NCBI GenBank assembly: GCA_029379385.1
Contig: CM055607.1
Location: 1,054,001 to 1,118,000, forward strand
DNA from: Quillaja saponaria
Lineage: Eukaryota; Streptophyta; Magnoliopsida; Fabales; Quillajaceae
Direction of reading: 5' to 3'
Length of the DNA stretch: 64,000 bases
A model generated the notes under the pieces. The model was not told the DNA's origin. It saw only the letters and a program-made list of their open reading frames with translations, and searched no databases. Positions 22,565 through 35,039 of this stretch are shown here, in pieces (within the stretch, counting starts at the first letter, position 1; every line of letters starts with the position of its first letter). Both the position numbers and the translations under genes were made by a program.

Positions 22565-22827
22565 TTTTTAACAAATTCATGTGGTGCTTCTGTTTTATGT
22601 GAACTTTGGAGAGCCTTTTTAAATGGTTGTTCTTATTAGTAACCAGTTAACTCATTGAGAGTTTCTTTAGATTTTGCCAACATTGAAGAGGTTTGGATTT
22701 TGTCTCTGTAAAGCTTAATTGTCTGATAACTGGCAGAGGAGCGTCAATCGTGATCTTGTCTTATTAATGGTTTTTTAGAATGTACCTTTATCCTCACAAA
22801 GGGCTGGATGTTGGGTAAATTATATTT

Positions 22828-22969
22828 GGGACTTCGTCTGCCCCTTTAGCAGTGTTTTTGAGTGCTATAGGAAAGAATTAGGTCCCTGATATTGAATTCG
22901 CATCCATCCTAATCATTTTGTCAGCTTCTGTTGGTAATGTCTTTGCTGATCATTGCAGGATGGAATATC
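22828..22969 (+). ncRNA. Candidate H/ACA snoRNA
   Basis: Two consecutive hairpins, each with a large internal loop as in pseudouridylation guides. The first has outer stem GGGAC/GTCCC and inner stem near 'cctttagca'/'tgctatagg'. The second has outer stem CCATCC/GGATGG and inner stem GTCAGC/GCTGAT. The span of about 142 nt fits the class. Against it: the hinge has no perfect ANANNA box, and the 3' box would be ATA rather than ACA. Position inside the snoRNA cluster is the main extra support. Confidence 0.38.
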
Positions 22970-23148
22970 TTTAAACTTGGTAAAACCATTTTCTCCAAGT
23001 TGATATTATTCTGTCTTGTTTGATTGCTGCTGTTTTACTTCATGTTATTGCATATGACTGTGTTTTCTGATCTTATACATAATTGTTATTTTTATAATTT
23101 GTCATGAAGTTTGTTTCCCCAAAAAACTTGACATGTTAAAAAACATAT

Positions 23149-23282
23149 TGTCAATGATGACATCATAAAAGGCTTGTTTCTCATTACATTCGCAGTGGCT
23201 GCCTGAGAGCTTTCGCCTTCGCCAGGCTTGAGAGCTATTGCTGTTCTTATCCTTCCTTGGATGTCTGAGACATTTTTTGATA
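23149..23282 (+). ncRNA. U14: U14 snoRNA, copy 1
   Basis: C box ATGATGA (23154-23160), D box CTGA (23275-23278) and a short terminal stem TGTC/GACA. Domain A 'cattcgcagt' is complementary to the 5' region of 18S rRNA (ACTGCGAATG). Domain B 'ccttccttggatgt', next to the D box, is complementary to 18S 'ACATCCAAGGAAGG'. Paired A and B elements are diagnostic of U14, needed for 18S processing and for methylating a C in the second site. The extra hairpin 'agctttcgccttcgccaggc' is shared with copy 2. Confidence 0.9.
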
Positions 23283-23490
23283 TTCACTTCAGTAAATTAT
23301 GTTTGGTTTATCTATCTGCTAGCCTGTATTACAGAATCTGTGTTGATATTATACATATCTTTTGTTCAGACAACTATATATTGTACATGGTCTTTTGTTC
23401 AGACAACTATTTACTTTTATTCGAACAATTGCTATTTTATGGCAGTATTTGCAATCCACAAATGGTGTTTTCTTGTAAATTCATGTATTA

Positions 23491-23628
23491 TTGTATATGA
23501 CCAATGATGACAAATCCAATGGCTTGTTTCTCAAGAACATTCGCAGTGGCCGCCCAAGAGCTTTCGCCTTCGCCAGGCTTGAGAGCTAATGCTGTTTCAT
23601 CCTTCCTTGGATGTCTGAGGTCATACAA
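23491..23628 (+). ncRNA. U14: U14 snoRNA, copy 2
   Basis: The best-formed copy. An extended terminal stem pairs 'ttgtatatgacc' with 'ggtcatacaa', C box ATGATGA is at 23504-23510 and D box CTGA at 23615-23618. Domain A 'attcgcagt' is at 23539-23547 and domain B 'ccttccttggatgt' at 23601-23614. Most of the sequence between C and D boxes matches copy 1, about 340 bp upstream, so the pair arose by tandem duplication. Tandem U14 genes in one transcript are known from maize. Confidence 0.92.
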
Positions 23629-23832
23629 TTTGGGCTTTATTACCAAGTGTAGTTCTGTTTGTTTACTACTCTTTAAAGCTCCCTTTTTTCTTGGACGTCA
23701 GTCATTCACCTGCTGCTTTGTTACAAATCCGTGTATGGGTTTTTGGAATTGTTTATTTGTTGTCTGATAATTTTAGTATTGGGTTTATTGATGTCCATTT
23801 AGTGATTTTATCAATGCTATATGACAATTACA

Positions 23833-23910
23833 TTGGCTTGTTTCTCAAAACTTGTGCAGTGGCCGCGTGACAGCTTTTTCCTTCGTTGACTTTATTTCTG
23901 TTTGTCTTCC
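23833..23910 (+). pseudogene. U14 snoRNA, decayed third copy
   Basis: 'ggcttgtttctcaaaa', 'gcagtggccgcgtgacagct' and 'ccttcg' align with the 5' half of the U14 copies. The C box has become TATATGA and domain A reads 'cttgtgcagt'. Domain B and the D box cannot be found. It is a decayed tandem copy, not expected to make U14. Confidence 0.65.
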
Positions 23911-24880
23911 TGTGATCAAAGGCTCGTTTGGAATTGCTTACGTCAAGATGATCAATAATCTTTGCTTTAAATCTTCGAATGGATCAGACTTTTGCAAAGT
24001 AGTCGATCTTGTTCCAAGTGTTTTGTACACTATTGTATGTTTATTGGTTTGTCAATCACTGTATTGTTAAATTGCAAAATTTATCATAGTTCAATCTTGT
24101 GTTTATAGTAAGTGTCCTGATTTTTTTAATGGGTGTTCTTAACAACCTTAAATGAGAGTTTAATAATTGGCTCATGATCAAATAGTGATCTGTACACATT
24201 TGTCACAGATTAAAAAAAAAAAAAAAAAAAAAAGGTCGGTCTCGTTGTGCACTAACATTTGTCCGAGATATCAAAAAAGTGGGTCTCATGGTGCTGTTAG
24301 ATATTCTCATGGGTTTCGTGTGGACTACATAAGTAAATATGGGTCCTAGATCAGCCCAGTATATTTCTAAGAGAAATCTCAGTGCAAGGTTCTGGAGCTT
24401 ATGGCTAACTATGCTTCCAAGTCCAAGACTGACGCACGAACCTGTGCACGAACCTGTGCTTTGTCTATTCCCCTTTTGACTCTGTCTGAGTGGTTACAGT
24501 GAGTCCCAGTCCCTCTGCTTTCAGGTCATTCAGAACTGAGAATACGCCTCTTTCCGTTTCATTTTTCTCGCAACTCGCGAGTGAGAAGTAGAACAGCAAG
24601 CAGCTGATCGAAATTCTCTTATGCTTCAATTTCTGAATTTAACGTTCTTCGCTTGATTATTGAATTCTGGGACTGTTTCATTACTTAGAAGCAACAAGCA
24701 TATGGGTTTTACTTGGTGAATTTCTTTTCTTTTCATGGGAATTCGCCTGAGAGAGAGAGAGAGGGAAAGCTGTTAGTTTTTCAGTATTTGACGACATAGA
24801 CACTCGATTCTCTTCCAATTTAGAGCTTTAATTTTCTTTTGTGTGTATCATTCAATTCTGTATCTGCTTAGCTTTAAAAG
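23911..24880. other. Spacer and leader before the NHL gene
   Basis: End of the snoRNA unit, then promoter and 5' UTR of the NHL gene. It holds a 22-base A tract (24213-24234), a two-unit repeat 'gcacgaacctgt' (about 24433-24457) and a GA repeat around 24751-24765 in the likely leader. The short ORF at 23852-24070 overlaps the decayed U14 and is not credible. Confidence 0.55.
24213..24234. repeat. Poly-A tract (22 bases)
   Basis: Uninterrupted run of A on the + strand. I found no retroposed sequence or target-site duplication that would make it a retroposon tail. Confidence 0.9.
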
Positions 24881-27132
24881 ATGATCCACGCCAAGTCAGA
24901 TTCCGATGTCACGAGCTTGGACCCATCATCGCCGAGATCTCCAAAACGACCCGTCTACTATGTGCAGAGCCCTTCAAGGGACTCTCACGATGGGGATAAA
25001 TCTTCTTCGATGCAAGCAACTCCAGCCTATAATAGTCCTATGGAATCCCCTTCTCACCCCTCCTATGGTCGCCATTCCAGGGAATCCTCTGCTAGTCGAG
25101 TTTCAGGTGTGTTCCGTTCGGGCTGGAAAGGGAGTCGGAAACGGAATGATAAGGGGTGGACTGAGTGTAATGTGATTGAAGAAGAAGGGGATTATGGTGA
25201 TCTTTATTACGGCAATAAGGGGTTCTCCAGGAGGTGTCAGGTCTTTCTTGCTTTGCTTGCGTTTGTTACGATTTTCAGTGTGTTCTGTTTGATTATTTGG
25301 GGTGCTAGCAGGCCTTATAAAGCTCGGGTTAGTGTCAAGGTATGATGATTAGCTCTGCTTTTTAGCACAAGGAATCTGGGTTTCCTTCATTAATGTTTTA
25401 TTAAAAGCGAGTTCTGTGGGATCTGAATATGTTATTATATTTTATTCACCGGAAACAGAAGAAATTGTCTTGAAAATTTTAATATTAGATCCTATGAATA
25501 ATATCTTTAGATAAGATAATATCTTTTTATTGATAAAGAAAATGAGTGTTAAAGGTCGAGAGTTTTGGACGGCAACGTCATTTATGGTCCACAAGGGATT
25601 TGCAATTGGAACAAGGGGTGGATTTTATTTTGCGTGTCTTTGGTGGATTCTTAAAGTATGTGCTTTAAGACAAGATTATAACTAACTGCTGTTTGATCTA
25701 TCTGTGTTTTTTTTGGGTACTAGATCTATGTATGATTTAAAGGAAGGAAAAACTGAAAAAAAGATGCATGTACTACTTTCTGTATGGGGGAATATGCATG
25801 TACCTTTACATGCAAACCGCTTGGCTAAACAAAAGAATTTAATTGTTGGCATCAGGATCATAGTGTTGGCTTCAATTTCTGTTCTAATATCTTATCACTG
25901 CCTTACAAGTTTGAATGGTAGCTTCTTCTTTGGGATGTCAATAGGTGCAATAGTTGAGTAAAAATGTATTCTCTTGGAAATAGTAACCTATACTGATTAC
26001 TAAGCTTACTTGTTTCTTACTTTTCAGCATTCAAATTATGGTCTACTGAATTAGTGGTCATCTAAGTAATATGGATGAAAAGTGGCAGCTTCTCAAACGG
26101 TTCATAATTCATATGCTAATCTTTGTCATGAGTATGTTAACATGAGTTGATTGGGAAAACAATTTTTTCTTTTTAAATATTATATCCAACTGTACAACTG
26201 ATATCTATATTTGCTTGGACAAATTTTTTAATGGATGGATTATTTACTCCTTTTCATTGCTTGTATAGTTTTTGTTCGGAATATTTGTGGTCCCCTTATT
26301 TCTGTTTCCTTCCAGAGTGTGACAGTGCATAACTTCTACTTCGGGGAAGGATCAGATATTACAGGGGTTCCAACCAAGATGCTGACTGTGAATTGTTCAG
26401 TAAGGATGACTGTCTACAACCCTGCAACATTTTTTGGCATTCATGTCAGCTCTAAATCTATGAATCTTATGTATTCAGAGATCACAGTTGCAACTGGTCA
26501 GGTATGATTCTGACACTGTGCTGGCTATCGCTCTTACATGTATATGGAAACATAGAGCTTTGCAGGGGATAATGTTTGCAATGTCATGAGATGTAAACTA
26601 ATTAGAAAAAGAAAAAAGAAGGGAGCGAGGGTGAATTTGTTGCTTGATGAAGATCTTTTGAAAACTCACAAGTCACACCTTTTTTTTTTAGTGTTATTTG
26701 TTGCTGTTATTCTTATTCAGATCTATATCTCTAAATCTCTAGTTTAATTTGAGATGCTTACATCTAAGCCTGTAACTTGAGTAGAGACTATACTGATTCT
26801 ACTTAGTTATTTGCATGCATTTTTAACTATGTCCATTTGCATTTATTGTGCAGTTAAAGAAATACTACCAACAAAGAAAGAGTCACCGAACTGTGATGGT
26901 CAACCTCCAAGGAAGCAAGGTTCCTTTGTATGGAGCTGGAGCGAGCTTAGCATTTTCAGACAACAGTGGAGGAGTCCCAATGATGTTAGTGTTTGAAGTA
27001 CGGTCACGAGGGGATGTAGTCGGGAAGTTAGTAAAGACAAGGCATCGACGTCATATCTCTTGTTCCATAGTTGTCGATTCTCACAACAGCAAACCCATCA
27101 AACTCAAACAAAATTCATGTACATATAATTGA
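24881..27132 (+). CDS. NDR1/HIN1-like protein (LEA_2 domain)
   Basis: Single-pass membrane protein of the NHL/LEA_2 family, several of which act at the plasma membrane in defence or cell-wall contact. Exons 24881-25339, 26316-26501 and 26854-27132 (TGA) join to 307 aa. The N-terminal ~115 residues are cytosolic and Ser/Pro-rich, with 'SPKRPVYYVQSPSRDSHDGD' typical of one NHL subgroup. The membrane segment 'VFLALLAFVTIFSVFCLIIW' lies near residues 120-140. The C-terminal LEA_2-like beta domain includes 'FYFGEGSDITGVPTKMLTVN', 'VRMTVYNPATFFGIHV' and 'GAGASLAF', ending 'LKQNSCTYN'. All phases are clean. Confidence 0.9.
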
Positions 27133-27829
27133 GTCAGTGGGGATTAGTTGCGCCTTATATGAATTTCGTGTGTATCAGTGATGTATTAGTTGTTTCAGGT
27201 CATTCATCTCTTGAAGTATTCTGCTTTGAAAAGAGACAGAAATTTGTAAGATTCTAGTTCAGAGACCATCGCAACGGAGTAGTTAAACTTCAAAGAAAAA
27301 AATTGCGATGAAGTGGTTCAAGAGACCATTGCAATACTTGTTTCATGTCATTCACTGGCCTGAAGTAGTCTAGCCATATTTATTGTTTCTAGCTATAGAA
27401 TCATGAATATTTTCTCGAATTTGTAAGATATTGCCATACTTCTTGTTTCAATTCTTATTTTCAACTTGCTTTTTCTTTCCATTTAAACCTATGGCCATGG
27501 GCACCGACATGGGTGTGCTTGCACAGTGAGGGAGAATGAAGTATGAATTAGTAGAATTACAATCTGAGGTCAATGAAATTCACAAGACCCATACACGAGT
27601 GTCTATCAGTACCTCACATATTAGAACAAACAGCCGGGCCTTTAAAAAAAATCCCCTGTAAATGAATGTTCTATTTCTTCTGAACAACAATTACTACTCT
27701 ACAAAACAGTAAAGGCAAGTCATGAAGTGATGCACAATGATAAGAATAGAATGGCAATAAATGAATATCACAAAAACCAAGTAGCCTACAGAATGTCATT
27801 GGTTTGGATGATTGATTACAAGGCAGAAC
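27133..27829. other. Convergent spacer, NHL gene to Plsp1
   Basis: 3' UTRs of two converging genes. 'agagaccat(t/c)gcaa' occurs twice (about 27260 and 27320), a small local repeat. No gene seen. Confidence 0.5.
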
Positions 27830-30336
27830 TTATTGAGATGCTAGATTCGTCTCCTGCTTGGAATCTATAGCACAACCCCCCTCAGGAACTGTCCCACCAA
27901 TCCTGTTAGGTGGCCAATAACGAAATACTGATCTTCCAATTATATTCTTCGCAGGCAAGGGACCCCTAAGTAAAACAAATCATAAAATCATCAAGAAACA
28001 AGGAGGAAACATATAATATTGTAATTAGAGTACTCGCAACGTTCTACTTTCAAAAACATTACCAGACGTGTGAATCATAGCTATTGTTGCGATTGTCACC
28101 CATCACAAAGACATAGTTTTTGGGTACCCGCTGCAAAAGAAATTACTCAGAATAGGTGCAAAAGTAAAACCAACTGCCGACTTGCAATCAGAGCTCAAAA
28201 CAAGGAAAACTGATTTATTGACATCATGCCTCTTCAAAATATCCTGTCTTAGACGCCAGGTAATTCCAAACTTCTCCATTACAAGGAAGGGGTAGGGAAA
28301 AAAAATCTATACCATTAGAAGGTAATACTCACTATTGGTGTCATGTCATATGAAGGTGGTTCGAGGATGAAATTTTCGTTCCTCTCAATTCCATTGACGA
28401 AAAGCTTCCCCTTATGAACCTGCAACAGCAGATTTGCTCTCACTTATGAGACAGAAAGAAAAATTGTCAAACTGAAAGTTTACAGGAAAGATGTTTTGGT
28501 AAGTAATGAAAAAGACCCATTTGCATATTCTACATGTTTACTAATCTCAAGCTATATAATCAAAAGCAAGGATAAACCATCTTGATTGCCAATACTGCAG
28601 CTGGATAACTTTGGCTTGAAGTAACTATCCAATTGAGCATAGTTTTTTTGGAATATTTCAGCAGTAATTATGTACACCTTCAACCATTGTCAAGTGAAAT
28701 CTAATGCTGGCCAGGGAAGGAAGTCCCCAAACAAGAAACTGAACAACCTTCCCTAGCAATTAAAAACTACTACATGGCATCATCGGCACAAAAGTGATCG
28801 CATTGACAATTGCAACATAAATAAAAAGGCAGCAGTACAAAACAATATGCAAAAGCTGATTGTTTGAGTACTCTAACCTCCACAACATCACCTTCCTTCG
28901 CAACTACTCGTTTTATGAAAACATCTTCATCAGTATATCCAACTTCCTGAAGCACTGGTGGGCTTTTAAAGATCACTATATCATTTGCACATGGCTTTCT
29001 AAAATAGTAGGAAACCTGAAAAAAACACAACAGATGTTGTTATCTTTTTTAGGCCCCAGAAGAGAGACAGCTAGTGAAATGATCACATCACTGGCTAGTA
29101 GAAGGGAAAAATCAGTTTTGAATTTTAATGTAAAGATCGATGCACATATAACTTCCACTTCAGTTTTACATTTATGGTGTTCCGCAACTGCCACATTAAG
29201 TAGGAGACCTAAGAAATTTGCTTCAAGCGAATCAGGTATGAAAAAGAAACTATAAATTTATGGGGTTATTACCAGCAGATCATTATCTCTCACTTCAGAT
29301 TAATAAGCATTCTGGAATCGAAAACAAAAGAATCAGTTTTAAACTGAAAAACCTGTATATCTATCAGATTAAGGAAAACAATATATCAGTAGTTGTCACT
29401 TACTAAAGCAATTTGAAACTTCAATCCACAAGAAATCACTTCTCTGCTATGGTGCTATTGTTCCAATATTGTCATCTCAAAACTCAACATTTAATATGTC
29501 CCACATGCCTACCAGTTTTACCAATGAATTATAAGAAAGAACAGCATTCAGAATGGTTTTAAGCGAGAAGTTACAAAGCACGGAGAAAAACCTAACCTTG
29601 GTCAGTTGGTTGGTCCCAAACTCCTACTCACTGTCTTGTTTTCAGTTCATTAAAAGCTAGATTGTATCACTTCATATATAAATATACTCTCAAGTGCTAT
29701 AGAATAAATAGCAGTAACACCATATGAGTTATGTTCTCCTATGATACAAAGCTGAAGCACAGAAATAACGACAAAGAAACCATCAAATTAGTACAATAAG
29801 ACTACCTTTTCCGCAACAAGTCGATCTCCAACATCAAATGTAGGATACATTGACAACGAAGGAATGTACCTCGGCTCGGCTATGAACGTTCTAAAGGCAA
29901 GCGATATTGCCAACGCAGCAAAGATCGTCTTTGCGTCGTCAGAAGAAATATTCAACCAATCTGGCAAAGGCCCTGAAGACCCATCTTTTTTCTCCACCTG
30001 CCCATCATCCCCACCTTCACCACCACCTCCTCCACCGTCATCACCACCATCCGAGTCCAAAACCGCCTTTTTTTCTTCACCAGAGTCCTTTATAACATTG
30101 CAATGAATTCTCTGGAAGTGGGTTCTATGGTTTAGAATCTTACATCCAAGAAAATTAGAGGTTTTGAGGTGGGAGAAGTGGTATTGGGTAAGTGTTGACA
30201 AATGAACCCTTGGATTTGAATTGATATTGAGGATTCTAAAATAAGGGGTTTTGAAGGGTTTGGAGAGTTGGTTATGGTTGAAATTATGGTTTTGTAAGGA
30301 AGGCAATGGACCGAGGACACAGAGAGATGGCATCAC
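27830..30336 (-). CDS. Plastidic type I signal peptidase (Plsp1-like)
   Basis: Chloroplast membrane peptidase removing thylakoid-transfer and envelope-sorting signals. Exons in coding order: 30336-29806, 29015-28878, 28419-28333, 28130-28063 and 27965-27830 (TAA), 960 bp, 319 aa, all phases matching. The first ~95 residues are rich in Ser, Asn and His with few acids, as in a plastid transit peptide, followed by an Asp/Gly-rich linker. '[12 protein letters not shown]'-like membrane helix: '[20 protein letters not shown]'. The catalytic serine lies in 'PSLSMYPT' (about Ser162), the general-base lysine in '[11 protein letters not shown]' (about Lys212), and the family box '[16 protein letters not shown]' follows. 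Length and order fit Plsp1. The gene appears intact. Confidence 0.94.
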
Positions 30337-31420
30337 TTCCTTCCTCTGCTATTTTGCTTTCGGATATTGGTACCAGCTAGACTTGTTTATATGGCGAAGG
30401 TGGATATCGTCTGCTTCCTACTTAATCTTTTGTATCTTGCATCTGTAAGGCTATAGGCTGTTGCTAATGGGCCCCGCAAAAATTGATTAGCCAAGGGCTA
30501 TAATCCTACATGGGGGGTGAAACGTTGCTTTAGTCTACGGTTTCAAGTGCTAAGGTTACGTAGATGAAAGACCAATTACACCAAACATGTAAAAACAACG
30601 TTTGAAGTTGTGACTTAAAAACTGTCACATTTATGTTCGTTCTCCATATAGTGGTATATATGCATGCTGCAGCTTGTTAGATTTGTTCGTTTTCCTTTCT
30701 CACATTCATCTTCAATGTGAAGATCTAGTTTTTGCACATAAATAACAAAATAAAAAAAGACAATTCTGAACAGTTCAAATAATAATAATTTTTATCAAAT
30801 GACTTGAGATTAATCTCGAACAATATCAAAACTAGAATAATTTTCTCAACAATTATTTATTATAAAATTCAAACTTGAATTCCTATCTTATGAGAATAAT
30901 TTATTTATTATTATATAATCTCTCAATAATTATTTATTTTAAATTTAAACTTGTGTTTCATTCTAGAAATACAACTCGCTTACACTGCACAAATAAATAA
31001 ATATTTTTTTTATTTTGCAAAACCAAAAATCATTAGTAGGAGTAGCATGCTTTACTTATTTGTTTAATCATCAAAATTATTTTGTTGCTAACGAGTACTA
31101 CATTTATTTTTAACCGCTACTTTCTTTCCAAAAAATAAATTTGTTCTATTTTATTTTCACCTCGATTTTATTTCCATTTTCCACCTCAAACATCGAAAGT
31201 CGAAACACACGCTCTTTTCTACCTCCGTCAAGAGGGCAGGAGAGACGCAATGGCAGAGCTCCTTGTCAAGTGGTAAGGTGGTCATAGATATGACGTGGTT
31301 TCTCTTCTCAAAATCTGTACTTTCTCTCTCCATCTTCGTTTTCCAAACCTCATCTTTACGTTCTGATAATACATGCCCTTACAACCTCATTTTCTCAGAC
31401 CCGCAGGCACACACGATTAG
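30337..31420. other. Divergent promoter region, Plsp1 / Mpv17 gene
   Basis: About 1.1 kb between two divergent ATGs, very AT-rich from 30770 to 31150. No ORF of note. Confidence 0.5.
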
Positions 31421-34258
31421 ATGATGTTGAAGCTGTGGAAGTGGTATCAGAACTGCCTTGCTTTTCATCCGCTTAAGACCCAGGTCATTAGCTCTGGCGT
31501 TCTATGGGGCATTGGGGATATTGCTGCTCAGTACATAACTGATACTACCGTAAAGAAGCGTCTTCAATTATCTGTGACTGTGAGTACCCTCATTGTTATC
31601 TCTCTCCCCTTTTCCATTGATGCTTTCTTACAAGACTGGCAAGCTATAATCTTTCTTTCCAATATGTCAATTGGGTTCTCATTAATTTCTGTTTTGGCAC
31701 TGATTTCTATATGGGTCTTGCTACTCTGGTTCTGATTATATTTATCTGAGAGTTTGTATTTATCTGATTAGGGATTACCCCCTTTTTCCCACGTTATAAT
31801 GTCCTTTGTTCCTTTACGTATTCCATCAATTAAGAGCTGTTTCAATCTTGTTGATTAACACTGCTGTTGTTTGATTTCGGTTATTATCATGTTTTAGATT
31901 CACCGTACATCTTAATAGCCTGAAACACATTCTTTTCTTGGAGAACTTTTATACTATTTCTATTTTATTATTTTCATCGAATCATCGGTTCATATTTTTC
32001 TAAACAGCATTTGAATATGTGATTTCATTGTCTACAACAGGCCACTACTGAAAAGTGGAAGTTATCACCACGAAAGATGTGATAGAATGTTTTAACAGAT
32101 TCATGAACTGAAGCAAATTTTAGTTTATCCTTTCCATCTTTTGCGATGGCTCCCACCTCCTATAACAACTGAATTCCACGTCATAATTTAGAACAAGGAA
32201 ACCTGTAGAGTATGGAAGGCAGCGCAGTAATATATGGTAAGGCACTCACAATTTCAGGAAACACCATTGCAATAATTTGTAATCATATATAATAACAGCT
32301 TCCTCATTTGTCATTGCTGAAACTCATAACCAGGCTTCTCAATCCCACAAGACACACTAAGGGCTCATAACCAGAACTGCAAACCAATAGTTCTTTTCTC
32401 CCTTTTGCTTGCTACATATGATGCATAATAATAGTACTTGAACGAATCCATATATATGAGTGCCTAACAAGGAACATGAAATGCCATCTTCATAGCCTAG
32501 GGCCATTTAATTTAACGCATGATGGTGAGAGTTGTAAAACTAAATCTCTTTTACGTCAAATTGTGCTTTTGATTGATAAACAGATAGCAATTTTTAGTCA
32601 CATCCCTGTTCAATAGGGTTAGATTCAAAACCATAGTGAACTCTAAGATTTCAACCCAGCCCCTTCTGCAATTTTGAAAATATTCTTTGTTTCTCTGAGT
32701 TCAAATATTGGGAGATTTTCTCTATCCCATCCCCCCTCCTCTTGGCGTGGCTATCTTTTAGGACTGTAGAAATGGTACTTATATAGTTATATAGAAAACT
32801 TGAGGTGCATATGACCTAGTGTCTTTTGCAGTTTGACTGCCATTCTTGAGTCCTGTGTTCTCCAGTTGGGAAATTACCAGTAATTACACTATTAAAACCT
32901 AAATAACTGTAAACAACATACTTTTGCAACCAGTTGGTGCCGAAGGCATATGAGTACAATTATGATTGTCTACATGATTTGGTTCCAATTTCTAAATTTT
33001 ATTTCTGTAGATTCTATTAGTTTTTGCTTCAGCAGCAAATATTTGGGAAGTTACTAGATATTTTCTTTTTTAGAAAAAAGAGGAGACACTAGACTCTTCA
33101 AGTTTTGATAGTATATCCATTTGTGATGTATGCTATAGCAGTTGCAGCAAATTCACCATTTTGTTCATTGAAGTTAGTTGCTGTCATTTTCTGGTCTGGA
33201 TTTAGTTATTTTTGGTGTCTCAGCAAGGGTTCACAATAAAGATCCTGTATGATATGGCAGGATGCAGATGCTGAATTTAGAGTCAACTGGAAGCGTGTAG
33301 CCATTACAAGTGCGTTTGGCTTTGGCTTTGTTGGTCCAGTTGGCCATTTCTGGTTTGTTTTTCCATATCCTTGTTTAATTCCTTCAATTCTTTTAGTTGA
33401 TCTCTCTTTACCAGCTTTGTACTATTTGCCCGCTTATAAATTATGTTCGAGTGCCAAGTTTCTGTAGTTATGTCATCTGTTCACTATGAGAAAAACAAAA
33501 GAAAATTCAGGCAATTGCCATGGATTTTAGAAGATTTGGAGCCACGGTGGCTATTTATATTACAGAAATGTCAAAATGGTCTTGACTTTATATTACAGAG
33601 AAGTCAAAATGTTCATGTCTCGTGGGATTGGCCCATTTAATCCTCTATCAGTGTTATATTGAGGATGGAATTAAAAATATGGATTTTTCGTAGCAATTTT
33701 GATTTCTGTTGTTCCATACATATACTTACAGGGTGCCTAGATAATAATAATAAATAAATAAAACCTTATTTGAAAAGGCTTTAATGCATTAGTAAAAGCT
33801 ACCGTCAAAGAATTTGTCCTCACATTAGATCAACTTCCATGTCTTGTAGGTATGAAGGGTTGGACAGGTTTATAAGACTCAAGCTTCTGTTTCAACCAAA
33901 ATCAGCACGCTTTGTTGCTACAAAAGTGGCACTGGATGGCATTATCTTTGGTCCATTAGATCTGCTTGTCTTCTTCACATACATGGGATTTGCCTCTGGA
34001 AAGAGTTTTCCTCAAGTGAAACAAGACTTGAAGAGGGATTTCCTTCCAGCCTTGATTTTGGAGGGTGGTGTGTGGCCAACCGTGCAGATTATCAATTTTC
34101 GATATATTCCTGTGAGGTATCAACTGCTCTATGTTAATATCTTCTGCTTGCTGGATAGTGCTTTTTTGTCATGGATAGAACAGCAACAGGATGCTCCTTG
34201 GAAACAGTGGCTTACATCTTTTAACTCTTCAAAGGAACCACGAGATCATCCCAAATAA
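31421..34258 (+). CDS. Mpv17/PMP22 family membrane protein
   Basis: Four-helix protein of peroxisomal or mitochondrial inner membranes; family members form or regulate small-solute channels. Exons 31421-31579, 33261-33352 and 33850-34258 (TAA) total 660 bp (219 aa) in frame. Landmarks: 'WYQNCLAFHPLKTQVISSGV', 'GIGDIAAQYI', 'DADAEFRVNWKRVAITSAFG', 'VGPVGHFWYEGLDRF', 'KVALDGIIFGPLDLLVFF', and the family signature 'GGVWPTVQIINFRYIPVRYQ' followed by 'LLDSAFLSWIEQQ'. Intron 1 is 1.7 kb and holds nothing else I can name. I cannot tell the target organelle from the sequence. Confidence 0.92.
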
Positions 34259-34932
34259 CGATAATTTACAAGTCTTGCAATTCCTTTCTGTTCAGTCTTT
34301 CTTCTTTCCTTCTTTTACCCCTATTTTCCAGCAGCTTACGGATGGGAATTGAACAGAATATTCACATCATATCAATACTGATCTCCCCGCAGATTATTAA
34401 TGGGAGTTGGAGCATATGATATATGATGAGAGGCAATGTGCACGAGGCATTATGCATTATGCTTTGTGTATTGCTCTCTCTAATAGAAAAAAAAAATTTA
34501 TTTATTCAAGTTGTACATGACATTTTACTTGGTGCACATAATTTTTGAAAGTCATAATAATGACCATACAAAGATGGAAATATAATATGTGAAGGTGATC
34601 GTTGCATGTCTCAGTGGAACGAAAGTTAAAAATTGCTTTGGCTGATAAAATTTTCAACCAAGAAATACATGGTCACAGTAGCAATAAAAAGGAAGAAGAA
34701 GAAATAAAAGGTCATTTTAAACAGTTGTTTCTAAAACCAAAAGATTAAGTATAAGGAGAGACAGTTTTGTCATGTAAATAGACATAAATTACATATTATT
34801 ATTTATCACATACTCTACAATATATATCGTCGGAGCTGAATTTCAAATTTAAAAGGAAAAAAGAAAATTATATACAAGGGAGGGACCCTTCCCCGTCATA
34901 TAACCGCTAACCATAAAAATGATTTTAATGAA
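34259..34932. other. Convergent spacer, Mpv17 gene to TilS relic
   Basis: AT-rich 3' UTR sequence between converging genes. Nothing else seen. Confidence 0.5.
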
Positions 34933-35039
34933 CTAGATAAATGAACTGTGACCTCCACCGAGTGGCACTCTGGGCTTGAATTCTGCGCATGCCACCAAGC
35001 ACGGGCAATGCCTGACGTTAGTGCTCTGAAAGAAAACAA

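Noticed and set aside
23228..23507. Overlapping 90-aa ORFs
   Set aside because: Lie between and over the two U14 copies; the snoRNA signals explain the conservation.
29864..30106. Pro-rich ORF on the + strand
   Set aside because: Antisense of the Gly/Asp-rich linker of Plsp1 exon 1.
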